Assembly (NCBI GenBank): GCA_011391755.1
Contig: JAABPZ010000020.1
Location: 1-11,095, forward strand
DNA from: Methanothrix sp.
Lineage (GTDB): Archaea > Halobacteriota > Methanosarcinia > Methanotrichales > Methanotrichaceae
Direction: 5' to 3'
DNA length: 11,095 bases
Under the pieces are notes generated by a model, which saw only the letters and a list, made by a program, of their open reading frames with translations, was not told the DNA's origin and ran no database searches. A program made the translations under genes and the position numbers. Of this stretch, positions 1 through 6,123 are shown piece after piece (positions within the stretch are counted from its first letter, which is position 1; every line of letters begins with the position of its first letter).

Positions 1-138
1 ATCATTACGTCGAATCTGGGATTCTCGGACTGGGTGAAGGTGTTCCATGACAGAGCACTTACCGCTGCAATTCTAGATCGGATTACCCACCACGCAATGA
101 TCCTGAATATGAACGGACAGAGTTTTCGGAGAAGGTAG
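1..138 (+). CDS. istB: IstB-like ATP-binding protein, C-terminal fragment (runs off the window start)
   Basis: The frame is open from the first base and gives 45 residues before a TAG at 136-138. The visible part reads ITSNLGFSDWVKVFHD and then AILDRITHHAMILNMNGQSF. This matches the C-terminal end of IstB, the AAA+ helper ATPase of IS21 transposition, where the pattern (T/S)N.xFxxW..vF.D followed by AxxDRixHHxxxixxxGxSyR is characteristic. IstB assembles on target DNA and stimulates the IstA transposase. The Walker A and B motifs would lie upstream of the window. The IS21-type terminal repeats just downstream support the call. Confidence 0.85.
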   Translation: MITSNLGFSDWVKVFHDRALTAAILDRITHHAMILNMNGQSFRRR

Positions 139-182
139 AGAGACGTGAACTTTATACACAAGGAGATTGGTTAGCTTAAATA

Positions 183-228
183 GGGGGTCAAAATCGGATC
201 GGCGTGGGGGGTCAAATTTGGACCGGCG
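183..228 (+). repeat. Two tandem 22-bp IS21 terminal repeats
   Basis: The copies at 183-204 and 207-228 both start GGGGGTCAAA and end CGGCG, differing at three of 22 positions. They lie between the IstB stop codon and the presumed end of the element. Such multiple end repeats are transposase binding sites in IS21-family elements. Confidence 0.75.
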
Positions 229-234
229 AAAACA

Positions 235-356
235 CCGGGGAACGGAATGCCGTGGATTTGCGAGATTCACATGCCGACCTGAAGTCTTATCTCGATGATA
301 AGTTAGGCAAGATTGAGGCGGATATTTCTCGCATCAAAGCCCGGATCGGCATGTAA
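235..356 (+). pseudogene. C-terminal remnant of an unidentified host gene cut by the IS21 element
   Basis: Immediately after the IS end a frame runs to a TAA at 354-356. Upstream it is open only through the IS tail, back to a stop at 177-179, so there is no native start. The roughly 39 residues end in LDDKLGKIEADISRIKARIG and look like an amphipathic, charged helix of coiled-coil type. I do not recognise the family. The simplest reading is that a gene entering from the left was interrupted by the IS21 insertion and only its tail is left here. A weaker alternative is a tiny free-standing ORF from the GTG at 252; no ribosome-binding site supports that. Confidence 0.5.
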
Positions 357-360
357 AATA

Positions 361-395
361 TATATTTTTATTGGTAATATTATATAAAAGGCACA
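361..395 (-). terminator. AT-rich region, possible T-tract terminator after the glycosyltransferase operon
   Basis: Read on the minus strand, the last gene of the sugar operon (stop at 403-405) is followed by a very AT-rich stretch with several T runs and no hairpin. Archaeal RNA polymerase can terminate at T-rich tracts without a stem. The call rests on composition and position only. Confidence 0.25.
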
Positions 396-402
396 ACAAG
401 CA

Positions 403-1482
403 CTATATCTGCATTGTTTTCTTCATCTTTTCCAGGAATATAGATGTATCGAAATCTGCAGCACGCTTCTTGCATGCGTCCTTATACTGCTGTGGGTCTT
501 TGGATATCTCCGTTATCGCTCTCATCAGATCATCTCGGTTCGCTTCCACGAGCTGCCCCGTCCTGCCCTGCACTACGGTCTCCTTGAAGCCTCCCTCATT
601 TACTGCCACTACAGGCTTGCCGCTGGCCATAGCTTCCAAGGGCGTTAGGCCAAAGTCCTCGTCCTGCGCTGTGCATATCAGGCCCGTGCACTTTTCGTAC
701 AGCTCCATCAACTCCTCTTCGCTGACGGCTCCGCGCATTTCGACATTGCTCGGGAGGTTCTTAACCAGCTTTTCATAGTATTTGGCAGCATGATCGCCCT
801 CTGCATACCCGCCTACCACCACCAGTCTCTCCTCCGGCAGCTCCCTGAAGACCTCAAATTGCAGATCAATCCTCTTCTCGGGATAGATCCTGTTCACTGA
901 GAGCCAGAAGCCGCCGTACTCCTTGAATTGGAATCTTTTGGTATCCACGGGCGGATAGATTACCTCCGATGATCTGCCGTGGAAATCCTTGATGCGTCGG
1001 CGCACAGTCTCGCTGATTGCGACCACCCGGTCCAAGTTTCGCACCGAGCGCTGATCAAACCAGCTATGAGCTCTTATCCACGAAGCCGCCAGAATTTTCA
1101 TGGCCGCATTGGGCTGCCTGGCGATCATGGCCTCTCTCAGATCGTAAAATGCCCTCACCGGTGTGTAGCAGTACCACAGGTTGGGGTGATGTTTTTCGGC
1201 TGCGTAATGCGACCAATTGCCCGAGAATATAAAGAAATCATATTCCTGGGAAAAGTCGCATGCTGCAAATAAAAGCGAGGCGGAAATCTGCTTGAAAGGC
1301 GGCAGCTTCACTGTTTTGCCGAGACTTCTTATCCTGACATCCCCGTACCCTAGCCTTTGCACAGCTTCCGGGCTGACATCAGTGGTTATGATATCAGCAG
1401 GCAGAGCGCGGGCCAGCATCAGCGCCACCCGCTCGCCCCCACCAATAGCTCCGATGTAGTCCAGGAAGATGGCCGCTTTCAA
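403..1482 (-). CDS. GT4-family glycosyltransferase (group 1), distal gene of the operon
   Basis: This is a 359-residue retaining glycosyltransferase with GT-B fold that should transfer a sugar from a nucleotide donor onto a growing lipid-linked or cell-surface glycan in the cytoplasm. The N-terminal acceptor domain begins with a Rossmann strand and a glycine loop (GAIGGGERVA, residues 11-20). The C-terminal donor domain holds the GT4 E-x7-E signature, E275 and E283 in EDFGLTPLEAMASGKP, followed by the usual GG(F/x)KE at 297-301. No membrane segment is seen. The start is a TTG (1480-1482) that shares a TTGA with the stop of the upstream dehydratase gene; AAGGG lies about six bases before it, so translation is probably coupled. 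Length is normal for GT4. The sugar donor and acceptor cannot be read from sequence. Confidence 0.9.
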   Translation of the reverse strand: MKAAIFLDYIGAIGGGERVALMLARALPADIITTDVSPEAVQRLGYGDVRIRSLGKTVKLPPFKQISASLLFAACDFSQEYDFFIFSGNWSHYAAEKHHPNLWYCYTPVRAFYDLREAMIARQPNAAMKILAASWIRAHSWFDQRSVRNLDRVVAISETVRRRIKDFHGRSSEVIYPPVDTKRFQFKEYGGFWLSVNRIYPEKRIDLQFEVFRELPEERLVVVGGYAEGDHAAKYYEKLVKNLPSNVEMRGAVSEEELMELYEKCTGLICTAQDEDFGLTPLEAMASGKPVVAVNEGGFKETVVQGRTGQLVEANRDDLMRAITEISKDPQQYKDACKKRAADFDTSIFLEKMKKTMQI

Positions 1483-2741
1483 TAGGATCCCTTGCGCTCC
1501 TTCTCAGCCAGATAATGGTCAAGCTGATCTCGGATGATGTCTCTCACAGTATGTTTTTTCTTGAAGCCGAGCGCTTCCATCTTCTTCGTATCTGAAAGCA
1601 ATATGGGAACTTCTGCAGGTCGGAACCTCTCCGGGTTGAAGACGATTTGTATCTCTTTGTCTCCAGACTGCGCGACTACGCCACCATCCTCGGCCGTGAA
1701 CTCGATCTCTCCACGCAGCAGCATTCCGTCAACCGTCGTCTTTTCGAAATCGAGGCCGAAGATTGGTGTATTGTCGGGCTCGTTGGGCTCTGCTATGACC
1801 TTTTCTCCCTTGAAGGTCTCAATCTTGCGAACTGGATAGCCTGCTTCCTCAAGGCTCATCAGCAGATAGCTCATCACGGAGTTGGTCCTCATGGATCCCT
1901 GGTTGTACACATCTCCGTAATTGCCTTTCTCTGCCAGGAGCAGATAGCCGTCTATGACATCGTCCACGTGGCTCCAGTCACGAAAAGCGTTGACATTTCC
2001 TATGGTTATGGCTTCCTGCTCCCCTAACTTCAGCTTCATAACCTGGGCAGTGGCAACCGATGTTACGAACATGTTGCCTCTGCCCGCCCCTTCATGGTTG
2101 AATGCCCTGGATATGATGGTCTTGACGCCATAAGAGTACCAGTAGTTCCTCATAAGAAAATCGCCGTAAACTTTGCTTACGGCGTAAGGAGACATAGGCC
2201 GGAGCGGATTCGTCTCAGCGATGGGCACTTCGGGCATCTGCACCGGGGCGGGGAATATTGTACCATATTTCTCCAAGGCCCTTTTGTGTTGCTCTTCTGA
2301 GGACAACACCAGGCCGTACTCCTCGCTGCTCCCTGCGAATACTACTATTGGATCTGCCTCTTTGATCCTCACTGCCTCCAGCAGATTCGATGTCCCCCAA
2401 CAGTTACAGAGCATGGTCTCATTTGGGTCCTCGAAAGATCGAGGCACAAACGATTGTGCGGCCAGATGGAATATAATATCAGGCTCGCTGGCGGTGATGG
2501 CGCTTCCTATGCTCGATATGCTCTCCAGGTCGCCTTCCGTCAGCCGGATCTCTTTTCCTAGACCCAGACGCAACATGTTGTGCGGCACTTTGCCATCCGC
2601 CCGGCGTCGCAGCAGGCCAAAGACATTCGCGCCTTCCTCTACCAGTCGTTTGGCCATCCGTGACCCGACGAACCCGCTAATTCCTGTAATCAAAATATTT
2701 TTGTCTTTAAAATCCAAGGATACCACCGCCTTATTTTGCAT
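1479..2741 (-). CDS. GDP-mannose 4,6-dehydratase-like NAD-dependent epimerase/dehydratase (extended SDR)
   Basis: This 420-residue extended short-chain dehydrogenase/reductase probably dehydrates or epimerises a nucleotide sugar for glycan assembly. The NAD(P)-binding loop TGISGFVG is at 19-26. The active site resembles GDP-mannose 4,6-dehydratase: S138 and E140 in GSSEEYG, Y186 and K190 in YAVSK. Other dehydratase-like pieces are HLAAQSFVPRSFEDP (92-106), RAFNHEGAGRG (212-222), FRDWSHVDDV (253-262) and FRPAEVP (373-379). It is longer than a typical dehydratase (about 340-370 residues); the extra lies around 300-365, before the FRPAEV segment. The ATG at 2741 overlaps the upstream gene by 11 bp and has no clear ribosome-binding site. 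A TTG at residue 9 (2715-2717), preceded by GGCGGTGG and placed after the upstream stop, is a serious alternative start. Substrate is inferred from family resemblance. Confidence 0.85.
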   Translation of the reverse strand: MQNKAVVSLDFKDKNILITGISGFVGSRMAKRLVEEGANVFGLLRRRADGKVPHNMLRLGLGKEIRLTEGDLESISSIGSAITASEPDIIFHLAAQSFVPRSFEDPNETMLCNCWGTSNLLEAVRIKEADPIVVFAGSSEEYGLVLSSEEQHKRALEKYGTIFPAPVQMPEVPIAETNPLRPMSPYAVSKVYGDFLMRNYWYSYGVKTIISRAFNHEGAGRGNMFVTSVATAQVMKLKLGEQEAITIGNVNAFRDWSHVDDVIDGYLLLAEKGNYGDVYNQGSMRTNSVMSYLLMSLEEAGYPVRKIETFKGEKVIAEPNEPDNTPIFGLDFEKTTVDGMLLRGEIEFTAEDGGVVAQSGDKEIQIVFNPERFRPAEVPILLSDTKKMEALGFKKKHTVRDIIRDQLDHYLAEKERKGSY

Positions 2742-3636
2742 AGAATCTAAGAAGCTCTTTTACCCCTTCTTCCAGGTTGTATCTTGCCTTAAACCCGAGC
2801 ACTTTCTCCGCCTTCGCAGTATCGGAAAGAGTGTGCTGAACATAATTCTTTATGGGATTCGCCACGTGTTGCGCTTTCATGGTCAATCCCATGTTTTTGT
2901 TCAAAATCTCTATCGTTTGGTTGAAGGTGTAGGCATTTCCCGTCCCCACATTCAGAATGCCGTGATAGTCCGACTTCATGGCCAGTTGCAGGGCGCGCGT
3001 CAAGTCTTTGACATAGGTGAAATCCCTGGTCTGAAAGCCGTCTCCGAAGATCACAGGTGCTTTGCCGTCCCGCATTTCCCAGAGGAACTGGGTGACCATA
3101 TTGGCATATTGCTTCTTGGCTGTCTCCTTGGGCCCGTAAACAGAGAAGAACCTCAGGCCTGCCGAGCTTACATCGTAGAGCTGCTTGTAGAGCTCAGCCA
3201 TCCTCTCCATGGCCAATCGGGCTTCCGTGTAGTAGTCCGCGACCTGGATGGTCATGTCCTCGCGATGAGGTGGCAGGAGACCATTGTAGAGAGATGAAGA
3301 AGAGGCATAAACTACTCTCGCCCCGGATTTCTTGGCCAGCTCAAAGACGGCCGTAAAGCCGTTGAGCGCCTCTCCCACCAGGTAAGGATTCTTTTTGTAC
3401 ATGGGCGATGAGGATGGAATGCCCAGATGGTAGATCTTCTCAGGATGAAGGTCCATGCCTGGCAGATCGTTGCAGCTCGCCCGGATCAGCTTCAGGCTGC
3501 CCTTCAGGTTTTCTAAGTTAGAAGGGCTTCCCGTATGCATGTTGTCCAGCACTACAACTTCTTCCCCTGCTGCCAATAACTCTTCCACCAGATTGGAGCC
3601 GATAAATCCCGCGCCGCCTGTAACCAGTGTGTTCAT
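2731..3636 (-). CDS. NAD-dependent nucleotide-sugar epimerase/dehydratase (UDP-glucose 4-epimerase-like SDR) with Y-x-x-x-R
   Basis: This 301-residue extended SDR most likely epimerises or reduces a nucleotide sugar in the cytoplasm. It opens with the Rossmann loop TGGAGFIG (6-13) and the acidic NAD-binding residue D31 after VVVL. It also has YASSSSLYNG (110-119), LRFFSVYGP (161-169) and TRDFTYVKDL (203-212), typical of the GalE/RmlB-like group. At the catalytic site the usual YxxxK reads Y136-T-E-A-R140 in DYYTEARLAMERM, so Arg replaces the Lys that normally positions NAD and lowers the Tyr pKa. The codon is CGA at 3217-3219. Start is ATG at 3636; AGGA lies about 11 bases upstream within a small AGGTTC/GAACCT inverted repeat (3644-3666). 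It lies downstream of the tnpB insertion, so it may need its own promoter (GATATAG at about 3665-3672 is a weak candidate). Confidence 0.85.
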   Translation of the reverse strand: MNTLVTGGAGFIGSNLVEELLAAGEEVVVLDNMHTGSPSNLENLKGSLKLIRASCNDLPGMDLHPEKIYHLGIPSSSPMYKKNPYLVGEALNGFTAVFELAKKSGARVVYASSSSLYNGLLPPHREDMTIQVADYYTEARLAMERMAELYKQLYDVSSAGLRFFSVYGPKETAKKQYANMVTQFLWEMRDGKAPVIFGDGFQTRDFTYVKDLTRALQLAMKSDYHGILNVGTGNAYTFNQTIEILNKNMGLTMKAQHVANPIKNYVQHTLSDTAKAEKVLGFKARYNLEEGVKELLRFYAK

Positions 3637-3739
3637 GTTTATCAGGTTCCTAAAATCCGAGAACCTCTATATCCATCTGTTGCAATTCAGTTGATGTTTG
3701 CCTTTTGCAGCCAAGCTTTTTTGATTCAATTCTGCGTTC

Positions 3740-3860
3740 GTGACTTCTCCCCGCCCTAAAGGACGGGGCTTCTAGCCGTTGATTGGCAGAGATTGAAGTC
3801 CCAATCTCAATATGTTTATGGCTGCATTCCAATCTCGATCCATAGACAGCCCGCATTCCG
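3740..3860 (-). ncRNA. Probable omega RNA (guide RNA scaffold) at the 3' end of tnpB
   Basis: In characterised TnpB systems the guide RNA is made from the 3' part of tnpB and the right end of the element, and the guide begins directly after the element end. Here, downstream of the tnpB stop, the minus strand forms an 8-bp stem (CCCCGTCC, loop TTTA, GGGCGGGG; 3768-3749) and then GAGAAGTCAC. If the element ends at 3740, the guide would start GAACGCAGAATTGAAT (3739 down to 3724). The 5' limit is unknown; 3860 is only a rough value. The hairpin is seen directly; the RNA is inferred from the family. Confidence 0.4.
3749..3768 (-). repeat. Right-end hairpin of the tnpB element
   Basis: CCCCGCCC (3749-3756) and GGACGGGG (3761-3768) pair across a four-base loop, eight pairs with one G-T. 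It lies three bases beyond the tnpB stop. Such a GC-rich hairpin close to the right end is usual in IS605-type elements, where the subterminal hairpin is the TnpA recognition structure and the core of the guide RNA. Confidence 0.75.
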
Positions 3861-4878
3861 AACAGTTATGGACTCGATCCGCCAATGTTTTTTCAACCAG
3901 AATACCACACCGTGAGCACATCTTGGAAGTGTTTCTCGGATCTACCAGGACGACAATCGAACCAGCGTTTGCAGCTTTGTAAGATGTCACAGTCACCAGC
4001 ATATTCCAAGCCACATCCGAGATGGATTTAGCAAGGCAATGGTTTTGAAGCATGTTCTTGATATTCAAATCTTCAAACGCAATCAGGCCAAAACGGTTCA
4101 CCAGATCTCGGCTAACCTGATGAGCAAATTCGTATCTCTTGTTAGCGATCCTCTCATGGACCAGTTCAACGACTTTTAAGGCAGCTTTCCTCTCAGGAGT
4201 ACCTTTAGCGGCTTTTGAGAGCTTCCGTTGGACCCTGGCGAGTTCCTTTTCCTCATCTCGGAAGAATCTAGGATTATCAATCTTCTCGCCATTTGATAGG
4301 GTGGCAAAGCTCGCCAAGCCTACATCTATGCCGACGATTGACCCATCTTTCCAGGGAGGTTTAGGCAGATCTTCAAGTTCAACCGAGAAGCAAGCAAACC
4401 ATTTTCCGGTTGCTGCTCTGCGAATTGTCAGACGCTTGATCTTGCCTTCGATCTGTCTATGCAGCTTGATCTTGATATCTCCGATCTTAGAAAGGCGGAG
4501 CTTTCCAGAGTCTAGCTTGAATCCCTTCTGAGGATAGGTGAACGAGTCGTACCAACCTCTTCCCCTAAACCGAGGATATCCTGGTTCCTCGCCTGCCTTA
4601 ACCCTCCTGAAGAAAGCCTTGAAAGCCAGGTCTACCCTTTCTTGGACGTTCTGAAGGGTTTGGGAAAAGACTTCGCTTAATTCAGGTTTGTCCGATTTCC
4701 AATCTAGTAGAAGGTTGTGGGTCTCATATTTTGAGACTGATTTGCCTTCTTTTTCAAAGGAATCTTTTCGATATGCTAAGGTCTGGTTGTATGTCCATCG
4801 GCACAAGTCTAAGGTCCTCTCCATCGCTGTCCTTTGGGACTTGGTTGGATAGATCCGGTACTTGTACGCCTTAAGCAT
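3772..4878 (-). CDS. tnpB: TnpB RNA-guided nuclease (OrfB, IS200/IS605 family)
   Basis: This 368-residue protein appears intact. The N-terminal helix-turn-helix/OrfB domain starts with MLKAYKYRIYPTKSQ. The RuvC-like nuclease residues are D185 in GIDVG, E269 in FEDLN and D347/D349 in DRDWNAAINI. The zinc ribbon is C321-x2-C324 and C339-x2-C342. The length is close to other compact TnpBs. Family knowledge: TnpB uses a guide RNA from the element's right end to cut DNA next to a short target-adjacent motif, which favours retention of the element after TnpA-driven excision. No tnpA is present nearby. Start is ATG at 4878 with no clear ribosome-binding site; the reading frame cannot start usefully further upstream. 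It sits between a GT4 gene and an epimerase gene of the glycan operon, same strand, probably transcribed with them. Confidence 0.95.
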   Translation of the reverse strand: MLKAYKYRIYPTKSQRTAMERTLDLCRWTYNQTLAYRKDSFEKEGKSVSKYETHNLLLDWKSDKPELSEVFSQTLQNVQERVDLAFKAFFRRVKAGEEPGYPRFRGRGWYDSFTYPQKGFKLDSGKLRLSKIGDIKIKLHRQIEGKIKRLTIRRAATGKWFACFSVELEDLPKPPWKDGSIVGIDVGLASFATLSNGEKIDNPRFFRDEEKELARVQRKLSKAAKGTPERKAALKVVELVHERIANKRYEFAHQVSRDLVNRFGLIAFEDLNIKNMLQNHCLAKSISDVAWNMLVTVTSYKAANAGSIVVLVDPRNTSKMCSRCGILVEKTLADRVHNCSECGLSMDRDWNAAINILRLGLQSLPING

Positions 4879-4886
4879 AGATACTT

Positions 4887-4924
4887 GTTATGCAGTTGAT
4901 TGTATTAATAGTTTTCTGCATAAC
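4887..4924. repeat. Perfect 9-bp inverted repeat at the presumed left end of the tnpB element
   Basis: GTTATGCAG (4887-4895) and CTGCATAAC (4916-4924) are exact reverse complements around a 20-base AT-rich loop, starting nine bases upstream of the tnpB ATG. IS200/IS605 elements carry a subterminal hairpin at each end, so this is probably the left-end hairpin. An operator-like role for tnpB expression is an alternative. Confidence 0.55.
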
Positions 4925-4925
4925 G

Positions 4926-4978
4926 GCAGGGGCACGATTCATCTCCGGCCTGAAGACCGAAGTTTTCTCTGCCCCTGC
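4926..4978 (-). other. Two-tier hairpin in the mRNA directly after the GT4 stop codon
   Basis: On the minus strand, two bases after the GT4 stop, GCAGGGGCA (4978-4970) pairs exactly with TGCCCCTGC (4934-4926). Inside it, CTTCGGTC (4962-4955) pairs with GGCCGGAG (4950-4943; six Watson-Crick and two G-U pairs) around a TTCA loop. It could be a transcript 3'-end or processing structure for the upstream two genes, or part of the left end of the tnpB element. No T-run follows it. Confidence 0.55.
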
Positions 4979-4980
4979 GC

Positions 4981-6123
4981 CTAGCGCCTATAAACCCTCG
5001 TTGCCCGGTCGCAGATCTCCTCCCAGTCATACTTCTTGGCCTCTTCTATGCACCGCCCTCGCATTTTTTCCTTCTTTTGCAGCGTCTGGAAAATCGCCCC
5101 GGCTATAGCCTGCTCTTTAGGCTCGCATACCGCCCCAGTCTCCTTCGTGACCAGATCCATAACTGCGTTCATTCTATGCTTGACGGTCACCACAGGAAGC
5201 CCGCAAGCATTCGCCTCCAGGGCAGCCATGCCAAAGCCCTCTCTGGTGGAAGGTGTTGCGAATATGCCTGAGGATTTCATGAGAGAAAGTGCATCATTGT
5301 AGTCTTCCAGAAAGCCACAAAACTCCACATTTTTGCCCAGTTCCAGCTCGGATACCAGGGACTTCAGCCTTCCCATCTCCGGGCCATCGCCCACTATCAA
5401 GGCCTTCACATCAGGAATATCCGTTTTCACTATATCCAATGCCTTGATGAGTAGATCTACATTCTTGTGCTCGACCAGCCTTCCCACGTAGATGATATCC
5501 GACTGCTTGGCCGACGGATGTACACGGTTTATTCCCTGCCAATCAATGCCGTTGGGCACAACCCTAACATCTTTTGCCCCCAGTCTCAAGAGCTCCCTTT
5601 GCGTTCTTACCGATACGGCAATGTTCTTTTCTACTAACCGGGCGGCAGCCCACTCAACTGCCTGGCCGGCCCTGCCCTTCTCTCCCAGGTACTCGCGCCA
5701 GTAATCGCCCCACACCTCATGCCAGGTGATGAAGAGCTTCTGCCCTTTGAGGCAGGAGAGCAGCTTTGCCGAGAAGCAGGATAGATAAGGGAAATTCTGG
5801 CAGTCGATAACATCGCAGTCGGTGCGTAGAGAGAGAAGCTTGCCTGCGAAAAAAGCGGCCTCATAGATCGATCGCTTGCCTTTGTCATAAAGGGGCATGG
5901 TCGGGCAGATGCCGTGCAGGTGTACGCCCTCTCTCTGGATCTCATCATCTCCCGTCCACCACTTTATGCCGTAGCAGTGCACCTCATGGCCTCGCGCCGC
6001 CAGCCGGCGGGATAGCTCATAAATCCGCTTCTCTGCTCCGCCCTTTACCCAGGGGTAGACGGCGTCGTAAACATAGGCGATCTTCAACTCCGACACCTGG
6101 GAACTAATCATCCTGCTGCCCAT
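4981..6123 (-). CDS. GT4-family glycosyltransferase (group 1), second gene of the operon
   Basis: This 380-residue GT-B glycosyltransferase has a clear N-terminal Rossmann start (LKIAYVYDAVYPWVKGGAEK, residues 13-32) with the GGAEKR glycine loop of GT4 enzymes. PNGID is at 190-194, the donor-site segment IIYVGRLVEHKNVDLLIKA at 210-228, and the E-x7-E signature is E295 and E303 in REGFGMAALEANACGLPVV. It should add a sugar from a nucleotide donor to a lipid-linked glycan intermediate. No membrane segments are evident. The ATG at 6123 overlaps the upstream GT2 gene by 20 bp; Met5 (6109-6111) would give an 8-bp overlap and is an equally good start because neither has a strong ribosome-binding site. 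Its stop is followed at once by the 4926-4978 hairpin and the tnpB element. Specificity unknown. Confidence 0.92.
   Translation of the reverse strand: MGSRMISSQVSELKIAYVYDAVYPWVKGGAEKRIYELSRRLAARGHEVHCYGIKWWTGDDEIQREGVHLHGICPTMPLYDKGKRSIYEAAFFAGKLLSLRTDCDVIDCQNFPYLSCFSAKLLSCLKGQKLFITWHEVWGDYWREYLGEKGRAGQAVEWAAARLVEKNIAVSVRTQRELLRLGAKDVRVVPNGIDWQGINRVHPSAKQSDIIYVGRLVEHKNVDLLIKALDIVKTDIPDVKALIVGDGPEMGRLKSLVSELELGKNVEFCGFLEDYNDALSLMKSSGIFATPSTREGFGMAALEANACGLPVVTVKHRMNAVMDLVTKETGAVCEPKEQAIAGAIFQTLQKKEKMRGRCIEEAKKYDWEEICDRATRVYRR

Larger units (their letters stand above)
1..234 (+). mobile_element. IS21-family insertion sequence, right end only
   Basis: The end of an IstB-like gene is followed by a non-coding tail with two tandem copies of a G-rich repeat (183-204 and 207-228), finishing in AAAACA at 234. 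IS21-family elements typically carry istA-istB and have multiple related repeats at their ends that are bound by the transposase; a terminal CA is also usual. The left end and istA lie outside the window, so whether the element is intact cannot be told. The right boundary at 234 is inferred from where the repeat pattern stops and where a host-like reading frame begins; it could be off by a few bases, and no target duplication can be checked. Confidence 0.75.
3740..4924 (-). mobile_element. Solo tnpB element, IS200/IS605 superfamily (IS1341 type)
   Basis: A complete tnpB is flanked by structures expected of this superfamily and there is no tnpA (Y1 transposase) beside it. At the right end is a strong hairpin (3749-3768) followed on the minus strand by GAGAAGTCAC. 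At the left end is a perfect 9-bp inverted repeat, GTTATGCAG/CTGCATAAC (4887-4895 and 4916-4924). These elements lack terminal inverted repeats and make no target duplication, so the boundaries are estimates: the right edge near 3740, the left edge near 4924 but possibly up to about 4980. It would need a TnpA supplied elsewhere to move. It interrupts the sugar-gene operon in the same orientation. Confidence 0.65.

Noticed and set aside
376..390. A TATA-like TTATATAAAAGG on the plus strand
   Set aside because: It would drive transcription antisense to the glycosyltransferase gene; the region is simply AT-rich and no gene follows.
2221..3297. A 358-codon plus-strand reading frame
   Set aside because: It lies antisense across two clear SDR genes and its translation shows no domain; it is a by-product of codon use on the minus strand.
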